Assembly (NCBI GenBank): GCA_963715575.1
Contig: OY970250.1
Location: forward strand, 1,488,001 to 1,552,000
Length of the DNA: 64,000 nt
Direction of reading: 5' to 3'
From: AC-32 sp963715575
GTDB taxonomy: Bacteria; Actinomycetota; Thermoleophilia; Gaiellales; Gaiellaceae
In this document: piece after piece, positions 1 through 7,630 of the stretch
How the letters are laid out: the number at the start of each line of letters is the position of its first letter
Numbering within the stretch: the first letter of the stretch is position 1
Notes under the pieces: model-generated
Databases searched by the model: none
What the model was told of the DNA's origin: nothing
What the model saw: only the letters and a program-made list of their open reading frames with translations
Made by a program: the position numbers and the translations under genes

Positions 1-1169
1 TCTCCTCGCTCGCCTGCGGCCTCTCCTCGAGCGCGCCGCAACTGATCTCGGCCCGCGCCGTCCAGGGCATCGGCGCCGCCCTGATGATGCCGGCGACGCT
101 CTCGATCATCTCGGCGACCTTCCACGCCCGCGAGCGCGGGATGGCGATCGGGATCTGGGCCGGCGTCTCCGCGCTGGCGCTCGCGATCGGGCCGCTGCTC
201 GGCGGGATCATCACCGAGCACATCTCCTGGAACTGGATCTTCTACGTGAACGTCCCGATCGGCGTGCTCGCCGTGATCGCCGCGATCGTGGTCGTGCCCG
301 AGTCCAAGGACACCTCGCGCGAGCAGCGGCTCGACCTGCCCGGCCTGCTCACCTCGGGGATCGGGCTGCTTGCGCTCGTCTATGCGCTGATCGAGGGGCA
401 TCAGTACGGCTGGACGTCAGCCCGCATCATCGGCCTCTTCGTGGTCGCCGCGGTGGCGCTCGTCGCGTTCGTGCTGCTGGAGACGCACCAGCGGCTTCCG
501 ATGCTCGACCTGACGCTCTTCCGCAACGGCACCTTCCTGGGCGCGAACATCGTCGCGATCCTGGTGACGCTCGCGATGTTCGGGATCTTCGTCTTCTTCC
601 CGATCTACATGCAGACCTTCCGCGGCTGGTCGCCGATCCAGGCGGGTGCGGCGCTGCTGCCCTGGACGTTGATGATCGTCGTCTTCGCGCCGATCGCCGG
701 CAAGCTCTCCGACCGCGTGGGCTCGCGCTGGTTGATGGCCGGCGGGATGACCGTCGTCGCCGCCTGCTGCCTGCTGCTCTCGACGGTGACGCTTCACTCG
801 ACCTTCTGGAACATGCTGCCGGCGTTCCTGCTCGGCGGGCTCGGGATGTCGTTCGTGATGACGCCGATGTCGGCCGCCGCGATGGGCGCGGCCCCGGTCG
901 CCAAGGCAGGCGTGGCCTCGGGCGTGCTCAACACGTTCCGCCAGGTGGGCGTTGCGCTCGGGATCGCGATCACCGGCGCGATCGTGGCGAACCGCGCCGC
1001 GTCGGCCGCAGCCGGTGGGGCGAGCCCGCCGGAGGCGTTCGTGCACGGGCTCACCTTCGCGATGCGCGTCAGTGCAGCGATCTGCTTCGGCGCTGCGATC
1101 GTCGCCGCCACGCTCGTGCGCCGGTACCGCCACGCCGAGGCGAGCCAGCCGCTCGAGGCAGCTGCATGA
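1..1169 (+). CDS. MFS drug exporter, DHA2/EmrB-QacA type (5' end outside window)
   Basis: The reading frame is open from base 3 and continues upstream of the window, so the first transmembrane helices are missing. It begins in the conserved loop-helix region (ARAVQGIGAALMMPATLSII), typical of 14-TM DHA2 drug:H+ antiporters. It continues through repeated hydrophobic helices with the charged loop GKLSDRVGSRW. The product should be a plasma-membrane exporter of drugs or other small toxic compounds; the substrate cannot be told from sequence. Its stop overlaps the start of the TetR gene (ATGA at 1166-1169), so the two are translationally coupled, and the regulator probably controls the pump. Confidence 0.9.
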   Translation, partial: SSLACGLSSSAPQLISARAVQGIGAALMMPATLSIISATFHARERGMAIGIWAGVSALALAIGPLLGGIITEHISWNWIFYVNVPIGVLAVIAAIVVVPESKDTSREQRLDLPGLLTSGIGLLALVYALIEGHQYGWTSARIIGLFVVAAVALVAFVLLETHQRLPMLDLTLFRNGTFLGANIVAILVTLAMFGIFVFFPIYMQTFRGWSPIQAGAALLPWTLMIVVFAPIAGKLSDRVGSRWLMAGGMTVVAACCLLLSTVTLHSTFWNMLPAFLLGGLGMSFVMTPMSAAAMGAAPVAKAGVASGVLNTFRQVGVALGIAITGAIVANRAASAAAGGASPPEAFVHGLTFAMRVSAAICFGAAIVAATLVRRYRHAEASQPLEAAA

Positions 1170-1762
1170 GCTCCCGCCTGTCCGGACCCGAGAGGCGCCA
1201 GGCGGTCGTCGAGACAGCCTGCCGCATCTTCGCGAAGAGCAGCTACCGCGGCTCGACCACCGCGCAGATCGCGCGGGAGACCGGCGTCACCGAGCCGGTG
1301 CTCTACCGGCACTTCGCCTCCAAGCGCGAGCTCTACCTCGCCTGCCTGGATGCGGTCTGGGAGCGCGTCCGCGTTCTCTGGGAAACGGCCCTCGAGCGGG
1401 AGGATGACCCGTCGAACTGGCTGCGGGCAATCGGCAAGGCCTATCTCGAGGAGCGCGGCGCGGCCCGGATCGTGCTCGTCGACCTCTGGATCCAGTCGCT
1501 GACCGAGGCTGCCGACGATCCCGAGATCCGCCGCGCGCTGCGCGCGCAGCTGCGCGAGGTGCACAACTTCGTCGCCGACGTGATCCGCCGGTCCCAGGCC
1601 GAAGGCGGCATCGTGGCCGATCGCGACCCGGACGCCGAGGCGTGGATCTTCATCTCGCTCGGCCTGCTGTCGACGATCGACCGCCGGCTGGGCAACCTGG
1701 TGGGCGACGAGTTCGATCGGATCGTCGACAGCCGGCGCACGTGGATGACCGGTACGCCCTAG
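1166..1762 (+). CDS. TetR/AcrR family transcriptional regulator
   Basis: This 198-aa protein has the classical TetR layout. An N-terminal helix-turn-helix lies at about residues 10-56 (FAKSSYRGSTTAQIARETGVTE, then LYRHFASKRELYLACL), followed by an all-helical ligand-binding and dimerisation domain. TetR proteins usually repress an adjacent gene until a small ligand binds. It overlaps the MFS exporter by four bases, so the most likely target is its own operon. The effector is unknown. Confidence 0.92.
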   Translation: MSSRLSGPERRQAVVETACRIFAKSSYRGSTTAQIARETGVTEPVLYRHFASKRELYLACLDAVWERVRVLWETALEREDDPSNWLRAIGKAYLEERGAARIVLVDLWIQSLTEAADDPEIRRALRAQLREVHNFVADVIRRSQAEGGIVADRDPDAEAWIFISLGLLSTIDRRLGNLVGDEFDRIVDSRRTWMTGTP

Positions 1763-1902
1763 GCGTCTAACGACGAATCGCCGCCGGAGGCCGGCTTTGC
1801 CGGCCGGGAGGCTCACGACGACAGAAACCAGCGGCTTCCGTGCCAACGGCCGGCATGGCGAGCGCTCGAGATCCGCAACGTCTCGGAAGGAGGGGGCATC
1901 TG

Positions 1903-1921
1903 GGGGAACCAGGGGTTCCCC
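1903..1921 (+). repeat. Hairpin upstream of terminator
   Basis: GGGGAACC (1903-1910) and GGTTCCCC (1914-1921) form a perfect 8-bp stem with an AGG loop. It lies just before the terminator hairpin at 1933-1962. It has no T-run, so it is not itself an obvious terminator on the + strand. Confidence 0.6.
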
Positions 1922-1932
1922 AGACCAAAAAG

Positions 1933-1970
1933 AAAGCCCCCGGCTGCGGCTCCGGGGGCTTTTGGTTTTT
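1933..1970 (+). terminator. Rho-independent terminator after the MFS-TetR operon
   Basis: AAAGCCCCCGG (1933-1943) pairs with CCGGGGGCTTT (1952-1962) around an 8-nt loop. The tract TTTTGGTTTTT follows. The upstream side is A-rich (1926-1935), so the structure could also work on the opposite strand. Confidence 0.9.
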
Positions 1971-1984
1971 GCGCTTATGCGAGA

Positions 1985-2099
1985 GGCGACGGCCCGAAGG
2001 CCTTGGCTCTGCGGCCCAGCCACAACCTCCGGGCCTTCCGTCGCCGTCTCTGGCGCGCCCCTTGCATCCCGTAAGCCTGGCGTCCGGCTGGGTGCAAGG
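1985..2099 (+). ncRNA. Candidate structured RNA or leader between TetR and the XRE-TPR gene
   Basis: Nested complementary segments suggest a folded RNA. GGCGACGG (1985-1992) pairs with CCGTCGCC (2038-2045), and AAGGCC (1997-2002) with GGCCTT (2032-2037). TGGCT (2004-2008) pairs with AGCCA (2018-2022). A second domain pairs CCTTGCA (2060-2066) with TGCAAGG (2093-2099), with CCC/GGG and AGCC/GGCT stacked inside. I do not recognise a known riboswitch class. It could be the 5' leader of the XRE-TPR gene or an independent small RNA. Only pairing potential is seen. Confidence 0.4.
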
Positions 2100-2130
2100 T
2101 GGACGGAATATAGACCTGTCCGAAGCCGCC

Positions 2131-2150
2131 GTCAAGTAGCTCGGTCAAGT
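2131..2150 (+). promoter_or_regulatory. Direct repeat GTCAAGT x2, candidate operator
   Basis: GTCAAGT occurs at 2131-2137 and again at 2144-2150, a 13-bp period. The same heptamer recurs at 2236-2242. Three copies of an A/T-containing 7-mer within 112 bp are unlikely by chance in this GC-rich sequence. They lie upstream of the XRE-TPR gene, so autoregulation is a reasonable guess. Confidence 0.4.
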
Positions 2151-2234
2151 GATTTTGCGTTCCGCCAGTTCACCCCGTTTGCGGCTCTCTTATGACCTTT
2201 TTGGGGGATATTCGGAAACAGACACTTGCGCATC

Positions 2235-2254
2235 AGTCAAGTATCCGTTTGACT
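2235..2254 (+). promoter_or_regulatory. Inverted repeat AGTCAA-N8-TTGACT, candidate operator
   Basis: AGTCAA (2235-2240) and TTGACT (2249-2254) form a perfect 6-bp inverted repeat with an 8-bp spacer. It lies 14 bp before the chosen ATG of the XRE-TPR gene and shares the GTCAA core with the upstream direct repeats. Confidence 0.4.
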
Positions 2255-2268
2255 TCGCCTGCAGGCTT

Positions 2269-3621
2269 ATGTCCTCCCGCATGTCCGCAACCCGCCAGCT
2301 TCGCCCCGCCGCCCAGCCCGGTAGCGCCCGCCTCGGCGAGCGCGTCCGCCAGCTGCGCGTGGCCGCGGGGCTGACGCAGACCGACCTCGCGGGCGATCGT
2401 TTCTCCAAGGAGTACGTGAGCCAGATCGAGCGCGGCAAGACCAGGCCCACGCGCGAGACGATCGAGTGGCTCGCGGGCAAGCTCGGCGTCGACGCGGCCT
2501 TCCTCGAGAAGGGCGTCTCCGCCGACGAGCGCAGCCGCGTCGAGGCCATGCTCGCCCGCGCCGAGGCGCTGGCGAACAGCCACCAGTACAACGAGGCGAT
2601 CGAGGAGCTCGAGAACTCGCGCACCGCCGTGCTGGCGACCGGCGCCGTCGAGCTCGAGGCGCGCGCGATCAAGACCGAGGCCTGGGCGCGGATGGAGCGC
2701 GGCGAGATCCGGCCGGCGCTGAACCTGCTGGAGCAATGCCGCACGCTCACGGAGGGCCCCGGCTTCTCCGACGTCGATCGCGCGCAGGTCCTGTTCCGCA
2801 TGGGTGCCTGCCGCTACCACCTTTCGAGCATCGCTTCCGCGGTCGCGCTCTTCAGCGAGGCGCTGAAGCTCTGCGAGAGCTCGCAGCTGCCGTGTGACCT
2901 GCTGCGCTCGGAGATCCTGAACTGGCGCTCGCGCTGCTACCGCCGCCAGCGTGATCTCGAGGCGGCGCGCGAGGACGTCGAGCGCGCGCTCGAGCTCGCT
3001 GCGGCGATCGACGACGAGCGCACGATGGCAAGCGTCTACCTGCAGGCCTCGCTCGTGTCCGAGCGCATGGGTCACTGGGTGCTCGCCCGCAGCTACGCGG
3101 AGCGCGCCAAGGCCTACTGCGAGCGGCTCAACGACGAGCGCAACGTCGGGCGCCTGCTGAACAACCTTGGCGGCCTCAACTTCCAGCTCGGCAACCCCGA
3201 GCGGGCGGTCGAGGATCTCAAGAGCGCCTACCGCGTGCTGCTCGAGAAGGGCAGCGACGCCGAGGCCGGCAACGTGGTCTCGTCGCTCGCGCACGTGCAC
3301 CTCGCCACCGGTCAGGTGCAGGCGGCCGAGGAGGAGGCGCGGCACGCGCTCGACCTCCTCGCAGACCGCGAAGACTTCCTGGTCGACATCGCTCCCACCC
3401 AGCTCGTGCTGGGCCGGGCGCTGCTCGAGCAGGGACGGCTCGACGAGGCGCAGGAGATGCTGCGCACCGCCGAGGCAAGCGCAGAACAGTTGGAATCGAT
3501 CAGCCACCGCGCCGCCGCGTGGATGGCACAGGGCGATCTCGCCGCACGTCGCGGCGAGGACGCGACCGCGGCTCGGCTGTACCGCAACGCCGCCGAGGCG
3601 CTCCAGGATGTCCGCTTCTAA
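2269..3621 (+). CDS. XRE-TPR transcriptional regulator (RRNPP-like), system 1
   Basis: The protein is 450 aa from the ATG at 2269. An N-terminal XRE/Cro helix-turn-helix lies at about residues 20-82 (LGERVRQLRVAAGLTQTDLA, YVSQIERGKTRPT, ending LGVDAAFLEKG). A long array of helix-turn-helix TPR units fills the rest, with motifs such as LLNNLGGLNFQLGNPERAVE. This is the architecture of peptide-responsive regulators such as PlcR, NprR and Rgg, but many XRE-TPR proteins have no known ligand. The open frame extends upstream to a GTG at 2149, but that stretch has non-coding composition and holds the repeats. ATG 2269 or ATG 2281 is preferred. A 41-codon exported-peptide ORF starts 19 bp downstream on the same strand. 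Confidence 0.88.
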   Translation: MSSRMSATRQLRPAAQPGSARLGERVRQLRVAAGLTQTDLAGDRFSKEYVSQIERGKTRPTRETIEWLAGKLGVDAAFLEKGVSADERSRVEAMLARAEALANSHQYNEAIEELENSRTAVLATGAVELEARAIKTEAWARMERGEIRPALNLLEQCRTLTEGPGFSDVDRAQVLFRMGACRYHLSSIASAVALFSEALKLCESSQLPCDLLRSEILNWRSRCYRRQRDLEAAREDVERALELAAAIDDERTMASVYLQASLVSERMGHWVLARSYAERAKAYCERLNDERNVGRLLNNLGGLNFQLGNPERAVEDLKSAYRVLLEKGSDAEAGNVVSSLAHVHLATGQVQAAEEEARHALDLLADREDFLVDIAPTQLVLGRALLEQGRLDEAQEMLRTAEASAEQLESISHRAAAWMAQGDLAARRGEDATAARLYRNAAEALQDVRF

Positions 3622-3630
3622 GCCAACGAA

Positions 3631-3640
3631 GGAGGTGAAG
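3631..3640 (+). promoter_or_regulatory. Strong ribosome-binding site of the system 1 peptide
   Basis: GGAGGTGAAG directly precedes ATG 3641. It is one of the best Shine-Dalgarno matches in a window where many genes have none, which supports translation of the short ORF. Confidence 0.8.
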
Positions 3641-3766
3641 ATGAACAAGGCTCGCCTGATCACTCTCATGGCCTCCCTGTCGCTGCTGGCCTTCTCCCTC
3701 CAGGGGTTTGCCCGCGGCCTGCACGGTCTGCTCGGCCACCCCGGTAGTTGGTTTGACGGCATGTAG
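3641..3766 (+). CDS. Small exported peptide, candidate signal for XRE-TPR system 1
   Basis: This is a 41-residue ORF. A basic start (MNKAR) leads into a hydrophobic core (about residues 6-20, LITLMASLSLLAFSL). A possible signal-peptidase site follows QGFA, leaving the 17-residue tail RGLHGLLGHPGSWFDGM. It begins 19 bp after the stop of the XRE-TPR gene with a near-perfect ribosome-binding site, so the two are probably co-transcribed. No family is recognised. Its position and form match pro-signal peptides of RRNPP systems (phr, papR, shp). It could instead be a small membrane protein of other function. Confidence 0.65.
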   Translation: MNKARLITLMASLSLLAFSLQGFARGLHGLLGHPGSWFDGM

Positions 3767-3778
3767 ATGCCCGGAGGC

Positions 3779-3818
3779 GCGTTCGGAGCCGGGGGGTCTG
3801 AATCGGGCTCCCGAACGC
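3779..3818 (+). terminator. Hairpin after the XRE-TPR/peptide pair, possible terminator
   Basis: GCGTTCGGAGCC (3779-3790) pairs with GGCTCCCGAACGC (3806-3818) with one bulged base. No T-run follows, so termination is uncertain. Confidence 0.45.
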
Positions 3819-3875
3819 ACCGGCCCTGTCGGCCGCGCTCCTGCTCGCGCGACCTACGACCTGACGCCGCCCAGC

Positions 3876-3881
3876 TAGACT
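3876..3881 (+). promoter_or_regulatory. Leaderless -10 box of the thioredoxin-like lipoprotein
   Basis: TAGACT lies 7 nt before GTG 3889, and no ribosome-binding site is present. Confidence 0.65.
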
Positions 3882-3888
3882 CGACCCC

Positions 3889-4776
3889 GTGGGCCGGGTT
3901 TGTGCTGTCCTCGTACTGACAGCGGCTCTCACGGCCAGCTGCGGAGGCTCTCACGCCTCGAGCGGCACCACGCTCGACTCGATACTGCAGCGGCCTGGGC
4001 CGAACATCGGCGTCACGGCGGGAGCCGGAGACCTGTCCGTCGGCCTGGTTCGCTTTCCGTTCCTCGTGATCGCGAACAACGCCAAGCCTGTCGAGCGGCC
4101 CGCCGCCACCGTCTGGGTGGCGCGGAGCCGTGACGGCGTGCCCTTCGCCCGCGTCGCGGCCAAGCTCGAGCCGATCGGGATCCCGGGCCGCTCCGAGCCG
4201 GCGTTCGGCGGCGTCCAGCGCATCTACGTCATGCGCGTGCGGATCCCGCGGCCCGGGCGCTACTGGATGGTCGCCGAGCCCGTGGGCGCAAAGCTCCAGG
4301 CGCTCGGCGCGCTCGACGTCTCCGCACGTTCACGCAGCGTTGCCGTCGGCGCCGCGGCTCCGCGCTCGGACACGCCGACGCTGGCGACCGCGCCGGCCGC
4401 GCAGATCACGACGAGCAGGCCGCCCGACCTGCCGCTGCTGCGCCACTCGGTCGCGGCGTCGCTCGCGGCCCACAAGCCGTTCGTCGTCACCTTCGCCACG
4501 CCGAAGTTCTGCACCAGCCGCACCTGTGGGCCGGTGGTCGACGTGGTCGAGGCCGCGCGGCGGCAGTTCGCCTCGCGCGGGATCCGCTTCATTCACGTCG
4601 AGGTGTTCGAGGGCAACGACCCGACGCGCGGCTACAACCGCTGGATGCTGCAGTGGGGCCTGCGGAGCGAGCCGTGGATCTTCCTCGTCGGGAGCGACGG
4701 CCGAGTGAAGGCGAAGTTCGAAGGCTCGGTCTCGGAGGCAGAGCTCGCCGCCGCGATCCGCGCCCGCTTGCACTAG
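3889..4776 (+). CDS. Lipoprotein with C-terminal thioredoxin-like domain
   Basis: A 295-aa exported protein. The N-terminus has a short hydrophobic segment and a lipobox-like LTASC (Cys at about residue 18), suggesting a lipid-anchored extracytoplasmic protein. The middle (about residues 40-140) looks like a beta-rich domain of unknown role. The last 100 residues resemble a thioredoxin-like fold: PFVVTFATPKFCTSRTCGP, then FIHVEVFEGND and EPWIFLVGSDGRVKAKFEG. The two cysteines in FCTSRTCGP are spaced CxxxxC rather than the usual CxxC, so classical disulfide reductase activity is doubtful. GTG 3889 is chosen because of the -10 box 7 nt upstream. Confidence 0.72.
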   Translation: MGRVCAVLVLTAALTASCGGSHASSGTTLDSILQRPGPNIGVTAGAGDLSVGLVRFPFLVIANNAKPVERPAATVWVARSRDGVPFARVAAKLEPIGIPGRSEPAFGGVQRIYVMRVRIPRPGRYWMVAEPVGAKLQALGALDVSARSRSVAVGAAAPRSDTPTLATAPAAQITTSRPPDLPLLRHSVAASLAAHKPFVVTFATPKFCTSRTCGPVVDVVEAARRQFASRGIRFIHVEVFEGNDPTRGYNRWMLQWGLRSEPWIFLVGSDGRVKAKFEGSVSEAELAAAIRARLH

Positions 4777-4815
4777 GCGTTTGCCGCGCCCTCGCGCGCG
4801 GGGAGGAAGCTACGG

Positions 4816-6399
4816 ATGTCCCCCGGATTCGACCGTGCGCGGCGTGCCCGCGAAGTCGTCGGCGTTGCGCGCGGGCGCAAGCTCGTCCGCGTGCTGCGCG
4901 AGCTCGGCGTCGCCGGCAGCCGTCCCGCCACCCGCGAGGGCGCGGTCGAGTTCCGCGAGGCCCTCGAGCAGCTCGGCACGACCTTCCTCAAGCTCGGCCA
5001 GCTGCTCTTTCCTCACGCCCGGACCTGCTCCCCGACGTCCACATCGACGAGCCCTCGAAACTCGTGGACGAGGTGCCGCCCTTCCCGTTCGCGGAGGTCG
5101 AGCGGGTCGTGCGCGAGGACGTCGGCGACGCGGTCGTGGAGCTCGACCCGGAGCCGCTGGCGGCCGCCTCGATCGCGCAGATCCACGCCGCGCTCATGTC
5201 GGACGGCCGCGAGGTCGTCGTCAAGGTGCGGCGGCCGGGCATCGTGGAGGAGGTCGATCTCGACCTCGCGCTCGTGCGTTCGACGGTCGAGTTCCTCGAG
5301 AAGCGCTCCGAGACGGCGCAGCTGTTGCAGCTGCGTGCGCTCGCGGACGAGCTCGAGGTACACCTCCGCGCCGAGCTCGACTTCGTCGAGGAGGCCAACA
5401 ACACCGAGCTGATTGCCGATCAGCTCGAGGACTACGACGACCTCGTCGTGCCGCCGGCCCCACGTGAGCGAGCGGCTGCTCGTGTTCGAGCGGATCCAAG
5501 GCCGCAAGCTCGACGCCCACCACGGCCTGCCGCGCGAGCAGGCCTTGCAGCTGGCAGCCGACTTCTTCCGCGCGTACATCCGCCAGGTCACCCAGGCCGG
5601 CGTCTACCACGCCGATCCGCATCGCGGCAACGTCCTGCTCACCGACGACGGCAGGCTCGCGCTGCTCGACTTCGGCCTGCTCGGGCGCCTGGACGACGAG
5701 ACGCGCACCACGCTGGCGCTGCTCCTGCTTGCGCTCGCGCACAACCGCTCCGAGGACGTGGCTGCCCTGCTGCTCTCGCTCTCGTTGACGACACTCGGCT
5801 CCGACGAGGCCGGCTTCGTCCACGAGCTGCGCCGGAAGCTGCCGCGCTACCACTGGCGCCCGCTGGCCGGGATCCGCTCCGGCGAGGCCCTGGCAGACCT
5901 GCAGCGCATCTGCCTCAAGTACGGCATCCGCCTGCCTCCGAGCTTCGCGCTCGTCGGCAAGACGCTCTCCCAGGCCGACTCGATCGCCCGCACGCTCGAC
6001 GAGTCGCTCGACCCGATCACGCTGATCGAGCAGGAATCGCTTGAGCTGATGCTGAGCGAGGCCGAGTCGCGCCTGGAGCCGGAACAGCTCTTCAGCCTGT
6101 TGTTCACCCAGCTCGGCTCGCTCGCGCGTGTGCCCAGACGGCTGGCCCAGATCGCCGACCGGCTCGAAACCGGCACGCTCAAGGTCGGGGTCGAGCCGAC
6201 GGGGCTCGACGACCTGGAGCACATGCTGCGCTCGCTCGCGAACCGGCTGGGCGCGGCCCTGATCGTCATCGGCCTGTTGGTCGCCTCGGCGCTGATGGCG
6301 CGTGTCAGCCACACCGTGGCGCTGGTCGGTTTCGTGCTCTCGGGAGTGATCGGCCTCTGCATGCTCTGGCGCATCCTCCGCACGCCCGGCAACTTCTAG
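4816..6399 (+). pseudogene. UbiB/ABC1-family kinase-like gene with two frameshifts
   Basis: Three consecutive segments in two frames together encode one ABC1/UbiB-family protein. The start ATG 4816 follows GGGAGGAAG. The first segment ends in TFLKLGQLL. Skipping two bases (5008-5009) restores SSRPDLLPDVHIDEPSK and the nucleotide-binding VVVKVRRPGI. Skipping one C in the run at 5458-5461 restores SERLLVFERIQGRKL, then YHADPHRGNVLL and LLDFGLLGRLDDE (catalytic and DFG motifs) and two C-terminal transmembrane helices. As written the gene cannot make a full protein. It is either a recent pseudogene or carries two indel errors in the assembly. All family motifs are intact, which favours a recent event or error. 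Intact UbiB-like proteins act at membranes in isoprenoid-quinone or lipid metabolism. Confidence 0.8.
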
Positions 6400-6413
6400 T
6401 AGGAAGCGAGCCA

Positions 6414-6424
6414 TTCGTCACGAA
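6414..6424. promoter_or_regulatory. Palindrome TTCGTCACGAA
   Basis: A perfect 5-bp inverted repeat with a single central C lies just after the UbiB stop. It shares the TTCGT half-site with the nested repeats at 6516-6548 in front of selD. Confidence 0.3.
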
Positions 6425-6462
6425 CGGGGCGGAACGGCAAGACAAGCTCCTCCTCTCCCCTA

Positions 6463-6493
6463 GGTGACGGCGGCTTCGGCCGTCGTCGCCTTT
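6463..6493 (+). terminator. Terminator after the UbiB-like gene
   Basis: A 12-bp stem (6463-6474 with 6479-6490, two G-T wobbles) is closed by a TTCG tetraloop in a C/G context, an especially stable form. TTT follows. Confidence 0.75.
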
Positions 6494-6515
6494 CCGGAAC
6501 GGGAATACGGGCGAA

Positions 6516-6558
6516 CCGTTCGTCGTACATGGACGAAAACCCGAACGGTCCCTACAGT
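6516..6558 (+). promoter_or_regulatory. selD promoter with nested inverted repeats
   Basis: TGGACG (6530-6535), a 17-bp spacer and TACAGT (6553-6558) form a plausible -35/-10 pair. Two nested inverted repeats cover the -35: CCGTTCG (6516-6522) with CGAACGG (6542-6548), and TTCGTC (6519-6524) with GACGAA (6532-6537). A regulator binding here would block or recruit polymerase. Confidence 0.5.
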
Positions 6559-6588
6559 TCCCGAAACCGATTTCAGGGAGACGCCGCC

Positions 6589-7626
6589 GTGAACCTGGAC
6601 ACCGGCTCCGTAAAGCTCACCGACCTCGCCTCCTGCGGGGGCTGCGCCGCCAAGTACTCCGCCGCGCGCCTCGAGCAGCTGCTCGCCGGCTTCGTCCCGG
6701 CCGAGGCCGAGGACCTGCTGGTCGGGCTCGCCCCGGCCGACGACGCCGCCGTCTACCGGCTCGACGACGAGCGGGCGCTGATCTTCACGCTCGACTTCTT
6801 CCCGCCGGTTGTGGACGACCCCGCCGACTACGGGGCGATCGCGGCCACGAACGCCCTCAACGACGTCTTCGCGATGGGCGGCACGCCGCTGCTGGCGCTC
6901 TCGATCGCGGCCTTCCCGGAAGAGCTGCCGATGGAGATGCTCGCTCAGATCTTCGCCGCGGCCGACCAACAGGTGCGGGCGGCCGGCGGTCTGCTCGCGG
7001 GCGGCCACACGATCCGGGACGCCGAGCCGAAGTACGGTCTCGCGGTCGTCGGGACGGTGCACCCGAAGGGGATCTGGCCGAAGAACGGGGCGAAGCCCGG
7101 CGACGCGCTCTTCCTGACCAAGCCGCTCGGGACCGGCCTGGTCATGTCCGGCTTCAAGCGCGGCCAGGCCGGCACGCAGCAGCTGGAGCGCGCGATCCGC
7201 TGGATGCGGACGCTGAACAACGACGCCGCCGACGTGCTGCGCGGCCTTGAGCCGAGCGCGGTCACCGACGTCACCGGCTTCGGCCTCTTCGGCCACGCGC
7301 ACGAGGTCGCGGAGCGAAGCGGCGTGCGCATCCGGCTGGAGTCGGAGCGCTTCCCCGCGATCGACGGCGCGCTCGACGCCGCCCGGCAGGGAGTACGCAC
7401 GAGCGGCGACCCGCGCAACCGCGACTTCGCCGGGCGGCACGTGACGCTCGAGGGCGTGCCCGAGGCCTTCGTCGCGCTCGGCTACGACCCGCAGACCGCG
7501 GGCGGCCTGCTCGTCTCGCTCCCGGCCGAGCGCGCGCCAGCGCTGGAGGCGGAGTTCGAGTCGCGCAAGCTCTTCATCCGCCGCGTCGGCCGGGTCGAAC
7601 AGGGCGCCGGCGTCGTCGTCGGCTGA
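6589..7626 (+). CDS. selD: Selenide, water dikinase (selenophosphate synthetase)
   Basis: SelD makes selenophosphate from selenide and ATP, the selenium donor for selenocysteine and selenouridine. The 345-aa protein has the N-terminal active-site segment LASCGGCAAKYS, where the catalytic position is Cys rather than Sec. It also has an AIR-synthase/PurM fold (DDAAVYRL, TDFFPPVVDDP-like, AATNALNDVFAMGG, AGGHTIRD) and the later TDVTGFGLFGHAHE. GTG 6589 has AGGGAG (6575-6580) upstream. The in-frame ATG at 6529 lies inside the promoter, so it is rejected. No selA, selB or tRNA-Sec is in the window, so its use here (Sec or tRNA selenouridine) is open. nadM follows 4 bp downstream. Confidence 0.93.
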   Translation: MNLDTGSVKLTDLASCGGCAAKYSAARLEQLLAGFVPAEAEDLLVGLAPADDAAVYRLDDERALIFTLDFFPPVVDDPADYGAIAATNALNDVFAMGGTPLLALSIAAFPEELPMEMLAQIFAAADQQVRAAGGLLAGGHTIRDAEPKYGLAVVGTVHPKGIWPKNGAKPGDALFLTKPLGTGLVMSGFKRGQAGTQQLERAIRWMRTLNNDAADVLRGLEPSAVTDVTGFGLFGHAHEVAERSGVRIRLESERFPAIDGALDAARQGVRTSGDPRNRDFAGRHVTLEGVPEAFVALGYDPQTAGGLLVSLPAERAPALEAEFESRKLFIRRVGRVEQGAGVVVG

Positions 7627-7630
7627 GCAC

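Noticed and set aside
2249..2254. TTGACT as a -35 box of the first XRE-TPR gene
   Set aside because: A -10 box at 16-18 bp would fall at or after the start codon and no suitable hexamer is there.
2149..2268. N-terminal extension of the first XRE-TPR gene to GTG 2149
   Set aside because: The stretch has non-coding codon use and contains the operator-like repeats; the helix-turn-helix begins at the normal distance from ATG 2269 or 2281.
6529..6588. In-frame ATG 6529 as the selD start
   Set aside because: It lies inside the -35/-10 promoter and inverted repeats; GTG 6589 has a ribosome-binding site and gives the usual N-terminus.
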